Of a stretch of 37,637 nt of DNA, positions 1 through 10,668 are shown piece after piece (the first letter of the stretch is position 1; each line of letters starts with the position of its first letter). The notes beneath the pieces were generated by a model. The model worked only from the letters and a program-made list of their open reading frames with translations, searched no databases and was not told where the DNA came from. The DNA comes from Acanthaster planci (Eukaryota > Echinodermata > Asteroidea > Valvatida > Acanthasteridae): positions 110,872 to 148,508 of the forward strand of contig NW_019091529.1 in NCBI RefSeq assembly GCF_001949145.1. The letters run 5' to 3'. A program made the translations under genes and the position numbers.

Positions 1-2238
1 TAGTGACAGGTGCCCTTACGAGGTTTCTTTACCTCGATATATCTTGCTATCCACTCTCTTTGTTTTTGCAAATCATGGGTAAAAAAGGCTGTTCTGATCT
101 CATGCTTAGCAACCTCTGAAAACTCTTGACATGACAACCCTCGTGGTTTGCAGTACTTTGAACAAGACACAAAGGACTGTGATTTCCGTCCTGGAATATA
201 TTTGTTGCTTTTTTCTGTGAAATATCCCATACCACTGTTTCTTTTGTCTTTCACATTCTTATTTCTGGATAAACTTCTCTTGTTCATTGACTCTGTTGTG
301 TTAAGTGTACGAGGTTCTCCATCCACTACGAAATCTTCTGGTTGCAAGTCCATTTCAACAGGACCGAGATCTGTTTCTATTGCTTATGAACTAACTTCTA
401 CATAATCGTCTTATCGACACTGTGTGTGGGTTGCTGAGTTGTCATGATTAACACCATCTTCACTATTGCTATATTTCCATGTGTCCTCTTCAAATGAAGT
501 TGAAAGCAATTCAAATGAAGTTTCACTCTCTGACTGAAGTATGAATTCGCTTACTGATTCATTTTTTTCAGTGCCATCTTCAGGCTCTTCAGTTATTTTG
601 TAAGCATAGAAGAACTCGTTATGGGATTCACAATTTGTATCACCTACAAAGTGTTCAAAACATAACAGACATTGGCAAATGGAACATGCTGCAAAAATCT
701 CATCTTTACATGTGAAATTTGAGCAGATTTCTGTCTTGCTATTGCTGATATCTTCATATCTCCTTAATGGATTCAGCTGGCTGTCTGTATGAGAACCTGT
801 GTTTGGGATGTCTGGATCTGTAGAAAAAAAATGAGGAAAATATGAAATCTGTATAAAACCACTGCTGCATTCTCTAAGGAACCACTCAATGTGATGTGCA
901 ATACATGTTTTAGGGTTCCTCCTTTATGACGAAAATGAGCTCCATTACACATGCAGAAATATATAAAGGTTTACAACTACATTCATGTATTAAAGCAGTC
1001 CACACATGGAGTTCAATTGCAATACTGTGAGAAATCAAGTTGCATAAGGGGGGAGGACAATGAGTGAGCCAACAGTCACATTAACTTTCAAATCTCCCAC
1101 CCCCAACACACACAACAAATCTAGATATGCCGCTGTAGAATTCAAATTTGTTTTAAGGAAAAGTTAAGACAACAAAGCTAAAAAACAAGTTGATTTCGTA
1201 CATGTACTTAACACTCACCATGTGTAACACTCGGTGTAAATGCTGTTTCACTAGGAATTTCTTTCTCCCGATAGCTTGCTGCAAATGAAATTTACGCAAG
1301 ATGGTACATTTAAATATAATATTGTAATTATAACCATTTTTCCTAAGAATTAAAAAAGGAATAAAAAACAACAAAAATTTGTGTAACAAAATCTATTGTT
1401 CAAATACAGCCTATAAGCTTTTTAGGTTGGACTGTGGCTGTGGCAAAGATTATGTTCTTCATTTCCAAAAAAAAAACTCCTTTTCAACCAAAAAGTGCCT
1501 CTTCAGGGAATTGAGGTTCGACTAAAAGTCACATTGAAAATTTTACTGACCTGTCATAGACTCTGCTACCTCAAGGTTTGTCAGATGCTCATTTCCAATG
1601 GTTTCCACAGAGGTCAGGGGTGCATCTACGACAGAAAAAAGGGAAGTACAATGACACTCTCAAACCACATTCTGAAACCATTTTTCTAAGACAGATATAG
1701 ACCAGTTCCTGAATAAATTAAGGATCATGTTTTACATGTAAGATTTTACTGACCTTACATTCTCGAGCCATATTCTGAAACCACTGATGATCCAATACAG
1801 TTAACATAGATCTGTTAATCACATATCATACATCACATAATCATGTTCAAAGCTGTTAAAAATCCTGTCCAAATTTTGCTGGCCTGTCATACTTTTTTTA
1901 GTATTGCACCCAAGGTTCCTCAAGGACTGATCATCACAGTTTACATCAGATGCACTTGGCAAAATAAAGTATGAGGAAAACTCACAATCTTACACAGATT
2001 TTTTCTAATATAGTAATTTTTTTGAAATTCCATATATGGATATGCCTAAATAATGATGACCTACTTTTCTCAACATCCTTTTCAAAATCCATCACTTGTC
2101 CTCTCCACCATGTTGCTCCCCATCTCATCTTGACAAGTTTCTTTTTCTTTAAGGGCCCTCGATACACAAGGTCAATGTTTGAAACAACATTTCGAGAGCC
2201 ATCTTGCCATTGGACCAAGACATCAACTTCCTTTTTCC
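1..2238 (-). CDS. Unrecognised multi-exon gene, 3' part (Tudor-like and Cys-rich protein), runs off the left edge
   Basis: Four exons on the minus strand join with consistent phase 1: 2238-2065, 1625-1551, 1278-1219 and 817 to the window edge. Each has an AG acceptor and the internal ones end in GT donors. Exon 2238-2065 encodes a VQWQDGSRNVV...VKMRWGATWWRGQV segment that reads like a Tudor/PWWP-type small barrel. The last exon has a Cys cluster (CSNFTC...CSICQCLLC, about residues 30-60) and then an SCSKYCKPRGLSC segment followed by KQREWIARYIEVKKPRKGTC. The second Cys/basic module resembles N-terminal modules of multicopy invertebrate proteins often linked to transposons; that is a recollection, not a search result. 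Two in-frame TAA codons (413-411, 386-384) interrupt the last exon. They may be lesions, or may lie in an 88-nt phase-1 intron (donor after GATG, acceptor CAATAG). The 5' exons were not found. Function unknown. Confidence 0.5.
1735..1930 (-). pseudogene. Two decayed copies of the 1625-1551 exon with flanking intron
   Basis: Segments near 1740-1800 and 1860-1930 repeat the pattern of the active exon on the minus strand: an exon-like body, then a 3' edge like the functional TATGACAG-GTCAGT-AAAATTTT. The copy at 1755 keeps GTCAGTAAAAT; the copy at 1880 has TATGACAG-GCCAGC-AAAATTT, so its GT donor is lost. They look like relics of tandem exon duplication, which symmetric phase 1-1 exons allow without a frameshift. 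Whether either is still spliced in cannot be told here. Confidence 0.35.
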
Positions 2239-3917
2239 CTGAAGCAAAACAAAAATAATAATAATATCTGTTAGTGTTGTAAAGAAACTTGATGCAATTT
2301 GATACCATGATTTCATACTTAAGTTAAGGGAGCAAGATGTAAATAGAACAAAAGCTAAAATAATTAACAATATTATTTTCTTTTCCGAAAAAGTTTATTT
2401 AACACCCTACAACCACCAGTTTGCAAATAGGCCGACTCGAATATGCCTAAGCCTAGGCTTGTTAGACTAATGTATTCTTAGCACAAGACATAATAATAAT
2501 AACCCATTCCATCAACTGAACTAGCTATACCTTGTCATGTATTTATGTTAATGTTAGAAAGGCTTGAGTTCGAGTCATGAAAGTTCTGCTAATACTAAGT
2601 ACAGGGTAGTCCAAGCCAAAAGCAGATATAGGTAACGCTTGGGCAAACTTTAGGACTGGGCTAGCCCAGGTTGGATGATGTCTTCATTGCATGATGACTA
2701 ACGTCCAGTTGATGACTGATCCCCGTCTTGCTGAAAATAAGGAAGTCCCAATTTTCCACACTTTTACCTTATGGAGGTACCTGAAATCTCATCCAGATGT
2801 TTTTTTTGTCCTATATCCATTTTTGGCTTGGACATGAAGTAAATATGCCCTCTTGGTTGAAGTATTTTACGAAAATTTATCGCAAATCTGACATCGATGC
2901 ACGTTCTAAAAATCCAATCACATGGCATGACCTTGCGTAAAATGCGCAGCAACATGACCCGCTCACACATGCACAGCACTGTAATGAGTGCTGAACTAAT
3001 ATCATTTCAGTGCCGACATGACTGAAACTGCATTCGATTTTGAAGAACCCCCACAACACACCACAATACTACACATGTGCGAACAAGTCATACACACATG
3101 AGGCTGCTTTGTGCACGATTCATGGTCATACTATTTGGATTGCGTTTTCGGGATGTGCATCGGAGGCAGATTTGCTATACATTTTTTTTTTACATCAACC
3201 ATTAAGACTCAATAAGGCAGTTTTACTTATTTGAAATGGCTTTTGCTGCGGATTTTTTTGTTGTTACAGAATTGCAACTGTGCAAACATAATGACCACAA
3301 AGCTGGAATAAACCTACAACATGTATTAAGTATGGCCTATTTCTGTGAAAGATTTTAAAAGGCAGGGGACAAGCTGACTGGTCAGGCGGTATATAGCATT
3401 GAGTTACAGACAAAAAATTTGTGTGTTCAACGCTGTACTCAGTGACATTTTTGTAGTTTCAAACTTCGTGGCTTTGAAGAATTAAAAAAAAACGAACAAG
3501 GAGATAAAAATCCGAAACTCCAAATTTTCGAATTTCTTCTTTTTTCAGTGGCTTGGGAGATTTTAAGGAAAGTAGGCCTAGGCCTAAAGTCCCAATTCCC
3601 ACTTGTTGCAATTCCGTAGCAATATAAAATGGGAAATACGTTAAAGCTTCCGTAACAAGAGCCACGGCCTTATTATATTAATATTTATGAAGTGCCGCGC
3701 CAATGAAGACATCGTCCAACCAGGGCTAATGTTAGGCCTAACGTTAGGCAGCTAGCTAGGTGTGGGCTAACTTCAGATATGCAGGCTGTTGTCAATACAA
3801 TAGGGCCTATCCTTTTCTCTTGGCTGTGATTAAGCTAGTTAAATTAATAAAATTCAGTTACTTGCAGAAGGTGGGAGTCCGACGATGGGAAGTCAGTTAC
3901 GTGGCGACTGGTACTTC
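2239..3917. other. Gene-free stretch between the left-edge gene and the gypsy fragment
   Basis: No exon with convincing splice sites or recognisable protein was found. AT-rich DNA with AGGCCTA words, poly-A/T runs, and the inverted-repeat-bounded segment listed separately at 2663-3728. The 5' exons of the left-edge gene must lie here or farther right but were not identified. Confidence 0.5.
2663..3728. mobile_element. Inverted-repeat-bounded segment, probable non-autonomous DNA element (about 1.07 kb)
   Basis: The word around 2665-2689 (AGCCCAGGTTGGATGATGTC and on to ATTG) recurs in reverse complement around 3701-3726, with two mismatches in about 25 bases. The interior has no coding potential I recognise. 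Terminal inverted repeats with a non-coding interior suit a MITE-like element or solo ends. No target-site duplication was seen, so exact ends are uncertain. Confidence 0.4.
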
Positions 3918-4567
3918 CCTGGAAGCTTCAAGAAGAGGTCCTTCGTGAGCTTCATGGTGGTCGGACGAGCGGTCACTTGGGTGTCACAAAGACACTGGCC
4001 AAGGTAAAAATGCGGTATTTCCTGGCCGGGAATGACCGCTGACGTGAGGTCTTTCATAAGACAGTGCGAACAGTACGTGGTTGGCGAGCCCATGGAAAGA
4101 GTGGCTGTGGACTTGCTGGGGCCACTGCTCCGGAGTGACAGTGGCAATTCTTGGATCATGGTGGTCGGGGATTACTGCTGCAAGTGGATGGAGGCATATC
4201 CCCTCCCCGATGCCAGGGCTGAAACTGTGGCAAATAAATTTGTCACCGAATTTGTCTGTAGGTTTGGGATTCCTTTGGAACTGCGCGCAGACCAAGGGAC
4301 AAACTTTGAGTTGGCTGTCTTTGCTGAGATGTGTCGGGTTTTGGGCATATCCAAAACTCGAACTACAGCGTACAACCCAAAGTCCGATGGACTGGTTGAG
4401 CGATTCAATAAGACTTTGATCAACGTGGTTGCTGTGATGATTGAACCAAAGAGGAAACAGAGTGACTGGGATGAGTTTCTGCCATATGCATACTTTGCAT
4501 ATCGCTGCACTCCCCAAGAGTCGACTGGTGAGTCTCCGAATATGATGATGCTGGGGAGGGAGACCAG
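3918..4567 (+). pseudogene. Ty3/gypsy-type retrotransposon integrase fragment, internally deleted and frameshifted
   Basis: The translation shows the integrase zinc-finger region (ELHGGRTSGHLGVTKTLAKV, HX(n)H part), then, after a +1 shift near 4030, DVRSFIRQCEQ with the first Cys of the CxxC pair. The text jumps straight to VGEPMERVAVDLLGPL, so the second Cys and the usual linker of some 25 residues are missing. The catalytic core follows with all three acidic positions: D in AVDLLGP, D in RADQGTNF, E in GLVERFNKTL. Similarity stops at GRETR, just before an ambiguous base (4574). No LTRs, reverse transcriptase or gag were seen nearby. A dead fragment close to the place where the ENKD1 3' end would be expected. 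Confidence 0.85.
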
Positions 4568-4573
4568 GTCGGC

Positions 4574-4574
4574 N
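4574..4574. other. Ambiguous base (N)
   Basis: A single N lies just where integrase similarity ends. It may mark a low-quality position or assembly join, so the 3' edge of the gypsy fragment should be treated with care. Confidence 0.95.
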
Positions 4575-5048
4575 GCAATATACAGGCATGCATGCATGTC
4601 GGATATAAATCATGGCTGTGATTGGTCAGAACACAATGGATCGGTCTACTGTAAGTGATGAATGTTTGGCTCGGTGTTGATTACAAGTACCAGGGTACAT
4701 TGCATACATGTACGTGTACATGTAATATTCATGCTAAGAGATGCGTGTTCCAACTAGATATGGTATGGCCAGGATCTGGTTCCCTGTTCCATTTTTCAAG
4801 AGGAGCATTCATCTCAACAAATAAACATTGACAAGATGTTAGACGAACCCAAAGGACTTAAAAGTTTCACAATGTGACCACTGGTCCCATGAGGGTGCTC
4901 CTGTGACGACTTCAATATTGTATTACAAGGTGTTTTCCTCAGCAGATAGTAATTACTAATAAGTCTCGTCAGTAATCAAGTAAAGTAAACATCTGCAGGT
5001 TGCTAAAGCACACAATGCATTCTTCTCCTATCATCTTGCACACTTTAC

Positions 5049-7141
5049 CTCTGGTGCTGTTTTTGGTCTAGGTGCTGGGCTTGGTGACCTTCCTCTGACC
5101 TTTGGGGCACCTCCTGTCCGACTGTGGGAACGTAAGTAGTTGACTGATTCTGGCCTAGGTGGAGGGGGAGGTTGCTATAAACAGGACCAAAAGCAACAAT
5201 TTTAACTCTGCTTGATAAAATCAACACTTCACTCTTTACATTGTGACAAAAGTCTTGCATGAGGATGAATGAACGAGCATCTGTATTCAAGAGCCAAAAG
5301 TCTTATACTTGGTGTATTTACTGTATATCAATAGTAGAAATAGGATTTGCAAGTTCCAACTGCAGGCATTAATCAATGATCTGCTGGTTGGTACAACCGA
5401 ATATTCCCATATCCGATTAAACTGAAGGTCGAATATTTGAATAGTGAATTCTTCAAATTGACTCAGTTAAGTTGAACAAAGGTTTCACTTCTAGACTGCC
5501 TTTGCAATGTTTTGCATCTATATGTACAGGCGTATACCTTGACATGTTCAGCTACTTTGGATGATACTTCCTTGTACTTGACTGATTGTGGTAGGACTTT
5601 GATTGGTTGACTAGCCTCCTTCTCTTCGTCTCTCTTCTTACGTCTGTTCATGGACTGGATCTGTCGCATCTTGCGTATGTTGTCTCGCCCAAAATCTTTA
5701 GGCTCTGGTTCTACATGTATTTGTGGGAGGGGGGAGAGTGAAGTGGAGGACATTAATGGGAGATGCCCGTAAGGTGATAATGAACGCATGCAACATGTGT
5801 CTGGGAGAGTAACATGAGTGATAAGCAAACACCTGTACATGTACACGAGCGTCATGCATGTACATGTATGTGTACATGTACATCTACATACATGTACATC
5901 TACGTACATGTACATGTATTTGATTAAGGAAACTGCAGTACAGTTGGTAAGAAAGAAGTCTATTGAATACTAGATACATACAAGTACATGTATACACATG
6001 TACATTAAGCCATGAACACCAAAAATGGAAGGTGATGCCAACCAAGGAGGGCCTGCATCTGAATCTGCAGTGTCTAGAGCTACATGTACATGTACATGTA
6101 CACGTGTACATGTACATGAAGGTCTTTTCTCTATTGGAAATATGCAGAGACGCTCGGACAATAGACCTAGCCGTACCTCTGGAAGCCTGTTTTTGGACAT
6201 AGCCTAGCTCTCCGACCCTTAAGTTTGCAAAGGAATCAAAGATGCTTGTTATTTCATGTTCAGTGAAGTTTACCAATGCGACATCAGCCATTGGGTATCC
6301 CGGTAACCAATCACGGGCCTGTTGGCACAGTAAGCATCGACGTCAGATCCTGATTTTATGGCTTTGGTTAACAAACAAAAATCTTTGCTACCTGCCAGTG
6401 TGGCAGACAATTCTACATTGACCGTGAGCAATTCTGTGCTAACATGCTATATCACTAAGCACTGAATTTACATGTACAGTATGTTAGCACTTGCACTGTT
6501 TGAAGCTGATTTCAAAAGTAAGCACCAAAATCTGTGGTCAGCAGAGGCATAAAATGGGGCCCAGATGTCCTGTGTTAGCCATGCTGACACTCCCATGAAA
6601 AACACACCCACCTTTAGTCCTATAGATGAATCCAGTGACCTAGGTAATAACATTTCTGGTCATTAAGTGCAGTGGCCCCTACCAATGGCAGTGAGCATTG
6701 CGATATCTATGCCTAAATGTACATGTATGCCATAGTGCGTGGCCACTGCTCTGTGATACCCACACATAAAAACCTGATACAGTAACTCCTGCCATTAAAG
6801 GAGACCATCAGGAATGTCCTGTGAAATGTCACTACATGTTCATGTAGATTTGTTTAACAAAGACTAAAAAATGACCTAACATGCACCACTACAGGTGTAT
6901 GTGCAAAAATTAAGTTGCTTGAGGGCTTACTTTGCCTGCTGGGTGGTCGATACACAGGCTCTCCTTGAACTAGTAATCTCCCCACACATCCCTTGCTTTT
7001 CTGATAGATCTCCTCTGCTTCTGGTCGTACTCGAGGTTGAGGAGTACTGTCAACATCAACCCAGCATGCATCTTTAGTGCCGCCATAGGCTGTGTCAGTT
7101 GCATAGGGACTAGACAGCATCATTTTGGACAGACTTAAGCT
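5049..7141 (-). CDS. ENKD1: Enkurin domain-containing protein 1 (ENKD1), N-terminal and central exons
   Basis: Three exons on the minus strand: 7141-6931 (ATG at 7123-7121, after acceptor GCCAG, so a 5'UTR intron is likely), 5710-5538 and 5174-5049. Phases 1 and 0 match at both joins. The product has an EEIYQKSKGCVGRLLVQGE segment, then KPEPKDFGRDNIRKMRQIQ, a basic/coiled region ending KYKEVSSKVAEHVK, a proline run, and SVNYLRSHSRTG. These align in order with human ENKD1 (EIL..GQRGVGDVLLQ; DPKDHEKENLRRIREIQ; KYDKVESRVK; HFLRAHSR). ENKD1 is known as a microtubule- and centrosome-associated protein with roles in ciliogenesis and spindle orientation. The C-terminal enkurin domain, expected in exons left of 5049, was not found down to position 1, so the gene is truncated, or its last exons lie outside the window. 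Confidence 0.8.
5800..6120. repeat. TACATGTA-type palindromic microsatellite cluster
   Basis: Dense (ACATGT)n/(TACATGTA) runs at 5836-5930, 5985-6005 and 6080-6118, lying in ENKD1 intron 1. Every unit is its own reverse complement, so ORFs in it appear on both strands and are not genes. Similar short runs recur through the whole window. Confidence 0.9.
6172..6291 (-). CDS. Possible alternative first exon of ENKD1, or first exon of an unknown transcript
   Basis: An ATG at 6291-6289 opens MADVALVNFTEHEITSIFDS and runs 39 codons to a donor AGAG-GTACGG. The donor is phase 1, the same as the ENKD1 first coding exon, so it could splice in frame to the exon at 5710. Directly upstream on the same strand are an ATTGG box, a GGTTACC half X-box and a TGACGTCG word. 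There is no acceptor in front, so it could only be a first exon. The peptide is not recognised. It may be chance; transcript data would decide. Confidence 0.3.
6292..6345 (-). promoter_or_regulatory. Promoter-like cluster inside ENKD1 intron 1 (CCAAT, X-box-like, CRE-like)
   Basis: On the plus strand the block reads ATTGG at 6292-6296, GTATCCCGGTAAC, CCAATCA, and CGACGTCAG near 6340. GTATCC-C-GGTAAC keeps a perfect right X-box half (RGYAAC) and has one mismatch in the left half, with a 1-bp spacer. ATTGG and CCAAT face each other about 12 bp apart. It abuts the ATG of the possible alternative first exon. Inference from motif clustering only. Confidence 0.35.
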
Positions 7142-8190
7142 CTGGCAGAAAACAAAACCAAGCAAAAAGATTATACAAGGGCATATGATTCAGCAATCAC
7201 CACCAAAACGAAACTACAAATTTACACATGTACACAAGCTGTACGTACATGAGGGCCGATGAAAGTTGATCTCAAGGTTCTTGTCAGCCACTTCTTTCAT
7301 CAGCAAATTTCTCCACAAATTTGAGGCCGGATTTTCCTAAAAATTCATCACACTTACACTGTGCAACCGCGCCGATGTTATAATGTCCAAGAACATTATG
7401 CTTAATCAAACTCTTAATCTTGCGATCAAAACTCATTACATGTACATGTATGTACTGTGACCTTGGGCACGTGCATCGTGCCTGTTTCCCGCTATGTACC
7501 AAGTGCCAACATATGACCCATAATACTGTACATCTACATGTATGTACAGCGTACATGTATCATGAATAATTTAACTCCACCCACATAAGCTGACTGGCTT
7601 TTCCCAAGAAATGCCTCTACTCCCTCAATTTAATATTGCATTCTATACATGTACATGTGGAGACACGCAACCATGAACATACATATATACAAGTACATGT
7701 ACGCGTATGTACATGTATATGCATTTCCAAAACAAACATATTTAACGTATTGGCGAAGACATCAATTTAACGTGTTCAATACAACAGCACTAGCATTCGG
7801 TATTTAGAATGACGATCTTTACACTGTGTAAAAAAAAACCAATGGTGAACATTTTTGATGTGAGCCGAAATTTGCACGTGGGTGCCGACGTCGTGAGGAG
7901 AACCATGAAATCAGACGCGTCTTTTAGAAAAAGATGAACGATGAACTTTTTTGATGCGGGCCGAAATTTCCATGCCAGCGGTGACAAGAATCACGAAGTC
8001 AACTTTTATCGGCCTTATGCCACTGCGAAAGCAAACATGAACATGAATTTGTGATGTCTGATCTAACATTTGCATTGCGAATTCATAAAAGTTGAACACA
8101 TTCCAACTCAAGCAAAATTTCATCGCATATTCGCTTTCACATTCGCCTGCAATATGAACTGACCTAACAAGTTACATTTGGGCTATTGCA
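7142..8190. other. Intergenic DNA with an imperfect repeat family at 7800-8155
   Basis: No gene recognised. From about 7845 a unit containing GAACATTTTTGATGTGAGCC is repeated near 7937 with GAACTTTTTTGATGCGGGCC. The part at 8080-8155 (GCGAATTC...CTCAAGCAAAATTTC...TTCACATTCGCCTG) is related to a segment at 30150-30256, so this is a dispersed repeat. TACATGTA runs occur at 7436-7450, 7530-7560 and 7645-7725. Confidence 0.55.
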
Positions 8191-8193
8191 TGG

Positions 8194-8599
8194 CCATGTT
8201 AACAGATATGGGACAGGCTTTCGCCAAGGAAGAGTGGACCAACATCTCACAGGAGACAAGCAGAAAGCTTGTGGACACTTACATACATGTATAGGAACCC
8301 TTTTGAGGTAGTTATCAAGAACAAAGGCTATACTATTGACTATTAAGAAAATACAATGGACTATGTAAACCTGGGGTATGAATACATGTACTTTTGAACA
8401 GGAGCAAAAACGAAACCCGGGCCATATTTATTCTTATGGAAATGAAGTTTAGCCAATACAAATGTGGGTTTGTGTATTGCAACTAACAGACAAAAGATAT
8501 ACATGTAGTGGAAGTGCCAACGTAATAGCTTTTAAAAATGAAGAATTTAGAAAAAGTATGTTATTTTCCAATGGGGATGAATACTTTTGAGCACAACAG
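8194..8599 (+). mobile_element. Tc1-like transposon remnant, 3' end (transposase C-terminus plus right TIR)
   Basis: Codons near 8208-8291 give EEWTNISQETSRKLVDTY, the helix typical of the C-terminus of Tc1 transposases (EW.NIP.ET..KLVDS). A +1 shift and a stop (8292-8294) follow, then RNPFEVVIKNKGYTIDY ending at TAA 8344-8346, again the usual Tc1 tail. Downstream, GGGATGAATACTTTTGAGCA leads to CACAACAG-TA at 8592-8601, a Tc1-type terminal inverted repeat with its TA target site. The 5' end and catalytic DDE region are gone. Inactive. Confidence 0.75.
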
Positions 8600-9942
8600 T
8601 ACATGTATTGATATTATTGATATGTATGGGTTTGATATCGATATCGCCGATGTTAGCTATTTGGTAATATCGATATATTGAAAATATCGGATTTTAGAGA
8701 AATATCGAAAATATCGAAACTTTGAAAACATTGTTATTGAAATATATATCAAAAATATCACTACTGAGGAACGAACATTATTAAAAAATACGATAGAGCA
8801 TCATAATTTTTTATAAAACACGGCTTACGTTGGTTCTTACGTTGAGTGAAAAATGTCCCTGTAGCTTATACTCCAGGCCACTTATACAGCGACATTTGAA
8901 GAATAAAATAATCAGTCACTTACATGTACATGTATCTCAGTCTCACACTCAATAATTTGCGTACACTTTGCCTCAAAAATATCACAAAATGTATCCTCCA
9001 AAACAGAGAATTATTTGCTAACCAAACATACATACATGTAGACTAGCACCACGTGCTGATGATATCGCTATGCACGGCAGCATGTATCCCATCCTGCCTA
9101 TATGGGCAATGTACGCAATACGGACACTAGAACATGTCGCCAAAATGAATTGAATCACACCATTACGGTGTAGAGGTGTACCCTTAGAACAATTTACAAG
9201 CAATTCACGCCTTTATAAACATATAATACCTTGAAAATTAAATGACTAAAATTTGATACATCGATAATACTAATATTAAAAAACCTGATGTATCCGTATC
9301 AGCCAAAACATGATATCGACGGTGCCTAGTGCAGAGCAGTGGGGTAAATTTCTGCCAGGTACAATGTATGTGAGCTCGCTAAATATGGCAGTTATCAATT
9401 TGACATTTTATCTTTTTCTTCCTCATTGCTGAAAATTTTCTCGTTACACTTTTAGTTCATCCAAAATTGATCAAGATAACCCATGATTTGCCATGTTTGA
9501 AATACATGTACATTACATGTATGTGTATATCGCCAAAAGACATGTGATACCTAATGAGAAGATAAATTACTGTGATTGTTTCAAGGCCATGTTTTTATTA
9601 TATACATGTACAAGTAAGCTGACACTTTCGACTTTACCAAATTGTGAAGCATTGCTATTGGCTAACCAAAAACTGAAAATCACATTTCCCTTTGACATTT
9701 CAAACAGGAAGTGATAACCTCGCAGTCAGAGGTCGTGAACAAACTAGCCAATCACAGAACAAAGCCATCCTGGGGCATCAGCCCTTCCCAGCGCCCTTGT
9801 TTGGGTGCTGGGCGACGAGCAAAATGGTGCCCGTCTTCTGTCTGTCTGGTTTTCTTTTCTCCACTATGTGAGGTTGATGTAAGCCTACCTAAAAAGAAAA
9901 TTACACGCACAGATAACACTTGACAGTTGACACACAAAAGTG
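8600..9942. other. Gene-free AT-rich stretch with ATATCG-rich patches
   Basis: At 8630-8720 the word ATATCG/GATATC occurs repeatedly. A loosely similar inverted patch lies at 9250-9320 (ATCGATAATAC, GTATCAGCC, GATATCGACGG). Together they may be the ends of an old element of about 0.7 kb whose arms are ATATCG subrepeats, but the match is weak. No coding region is supported. Confidence 0.35.
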
Positions 9943-10657
9943 GGGGTCAATTTGACCAAGGTTTCAATTTCAGGAATAATTTTACCAGGGGATGATTTGA
10001 CCCGGCAGTAGAAGCGCAGATCACAACTCAGGGACTGTCCCTGAATGTAGAGAAGTCCCTCTATTTGGGGACGAAATCAGCCCCGCAAAACAGACGATGT
10101 CCCCTAAGTGGGGACAATTTTTTTCAAGTGGGCTTGGAGATCTTACCATTGAGCTGGGGATTCTTTTATTGCCATAATTAGATTCAGCAGAAAACAATAC
10201 CCAAGGCTGCCGTTTAAAAAAATTCTACCGTTTACTTCTAGGATTATGAGCAAGAGTATGCAATTTAGCATAAAGGGTGGGAAAAAGACTGTGTCAGAAC
10301 AATTTTTAAAATATCAATCTTTAAATTTAAATATACTTAATCGAGTGGCATGGCACAAAATTCATAAAAAACATTTTAAATATTTTAAATGAATGGAAAA
10401 TGTAGGAGAAAAAAATGATAATAGTGCGTGGATACTTTCGACCCAAGGCCACGTGGGAAAAATGTCCCCTTTTACGGGGACATTCTCTCTTTTGGGGGAC
10501 TGGTGTTGTCCAGAAAGGGAATTCTCCAAATCCAGGGACAGTCCCTGACTCCCTGAGTTGTGATCTGTGCCTCTACTGCCTGGGGACGACTTCACCCCGG
10601 ATGACTTACGGTAATCTGGGAACAACTTGACCAGGGTTTCAATTTGAGGGGTCGACT
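9943..10657. mobile_element. Fold-back element B (about 0.7 kb) with long inverted arms
   Basis: The left arm (9943-10135) and right arm (about 10437-10657) are reverse complements over roughly 200 bases. Matching landmarks are GGTTTCAATTT, CAGTAGA(A/G)GC(G/A)CAGATCACAACTCAGGGA, and in each arm a small hairpin TGTCCCC-loop-GGGGACA. The outer ends carry degenerate TTTGACC/TTGACC words. The 300-bp centre is AT-rich and non-coding. No transposase is present. Confidence 0.75.
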
Positions 10658-10668
10658 TGACCATGTTG

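Noticed and set aside
4660-5040. Search for a fourth ENKD1 exon
   Set aside because: Neither a phase-0 acceptor followed by an open frame nor any enkurin-like wording was found on the minus strand.
5463-6291. Long His/Cys/Tyr/Thr-rich ORFs on both strands
   Set aside because: Mostly translations of the self-complementary TACATGTA microsatellite; only the splice-bounded ENKD1 parts were kept.
9711-9937. Overlapping 60-70 codon ORFs on both strands
   Set aside because: No homology, low length, and no splice context.
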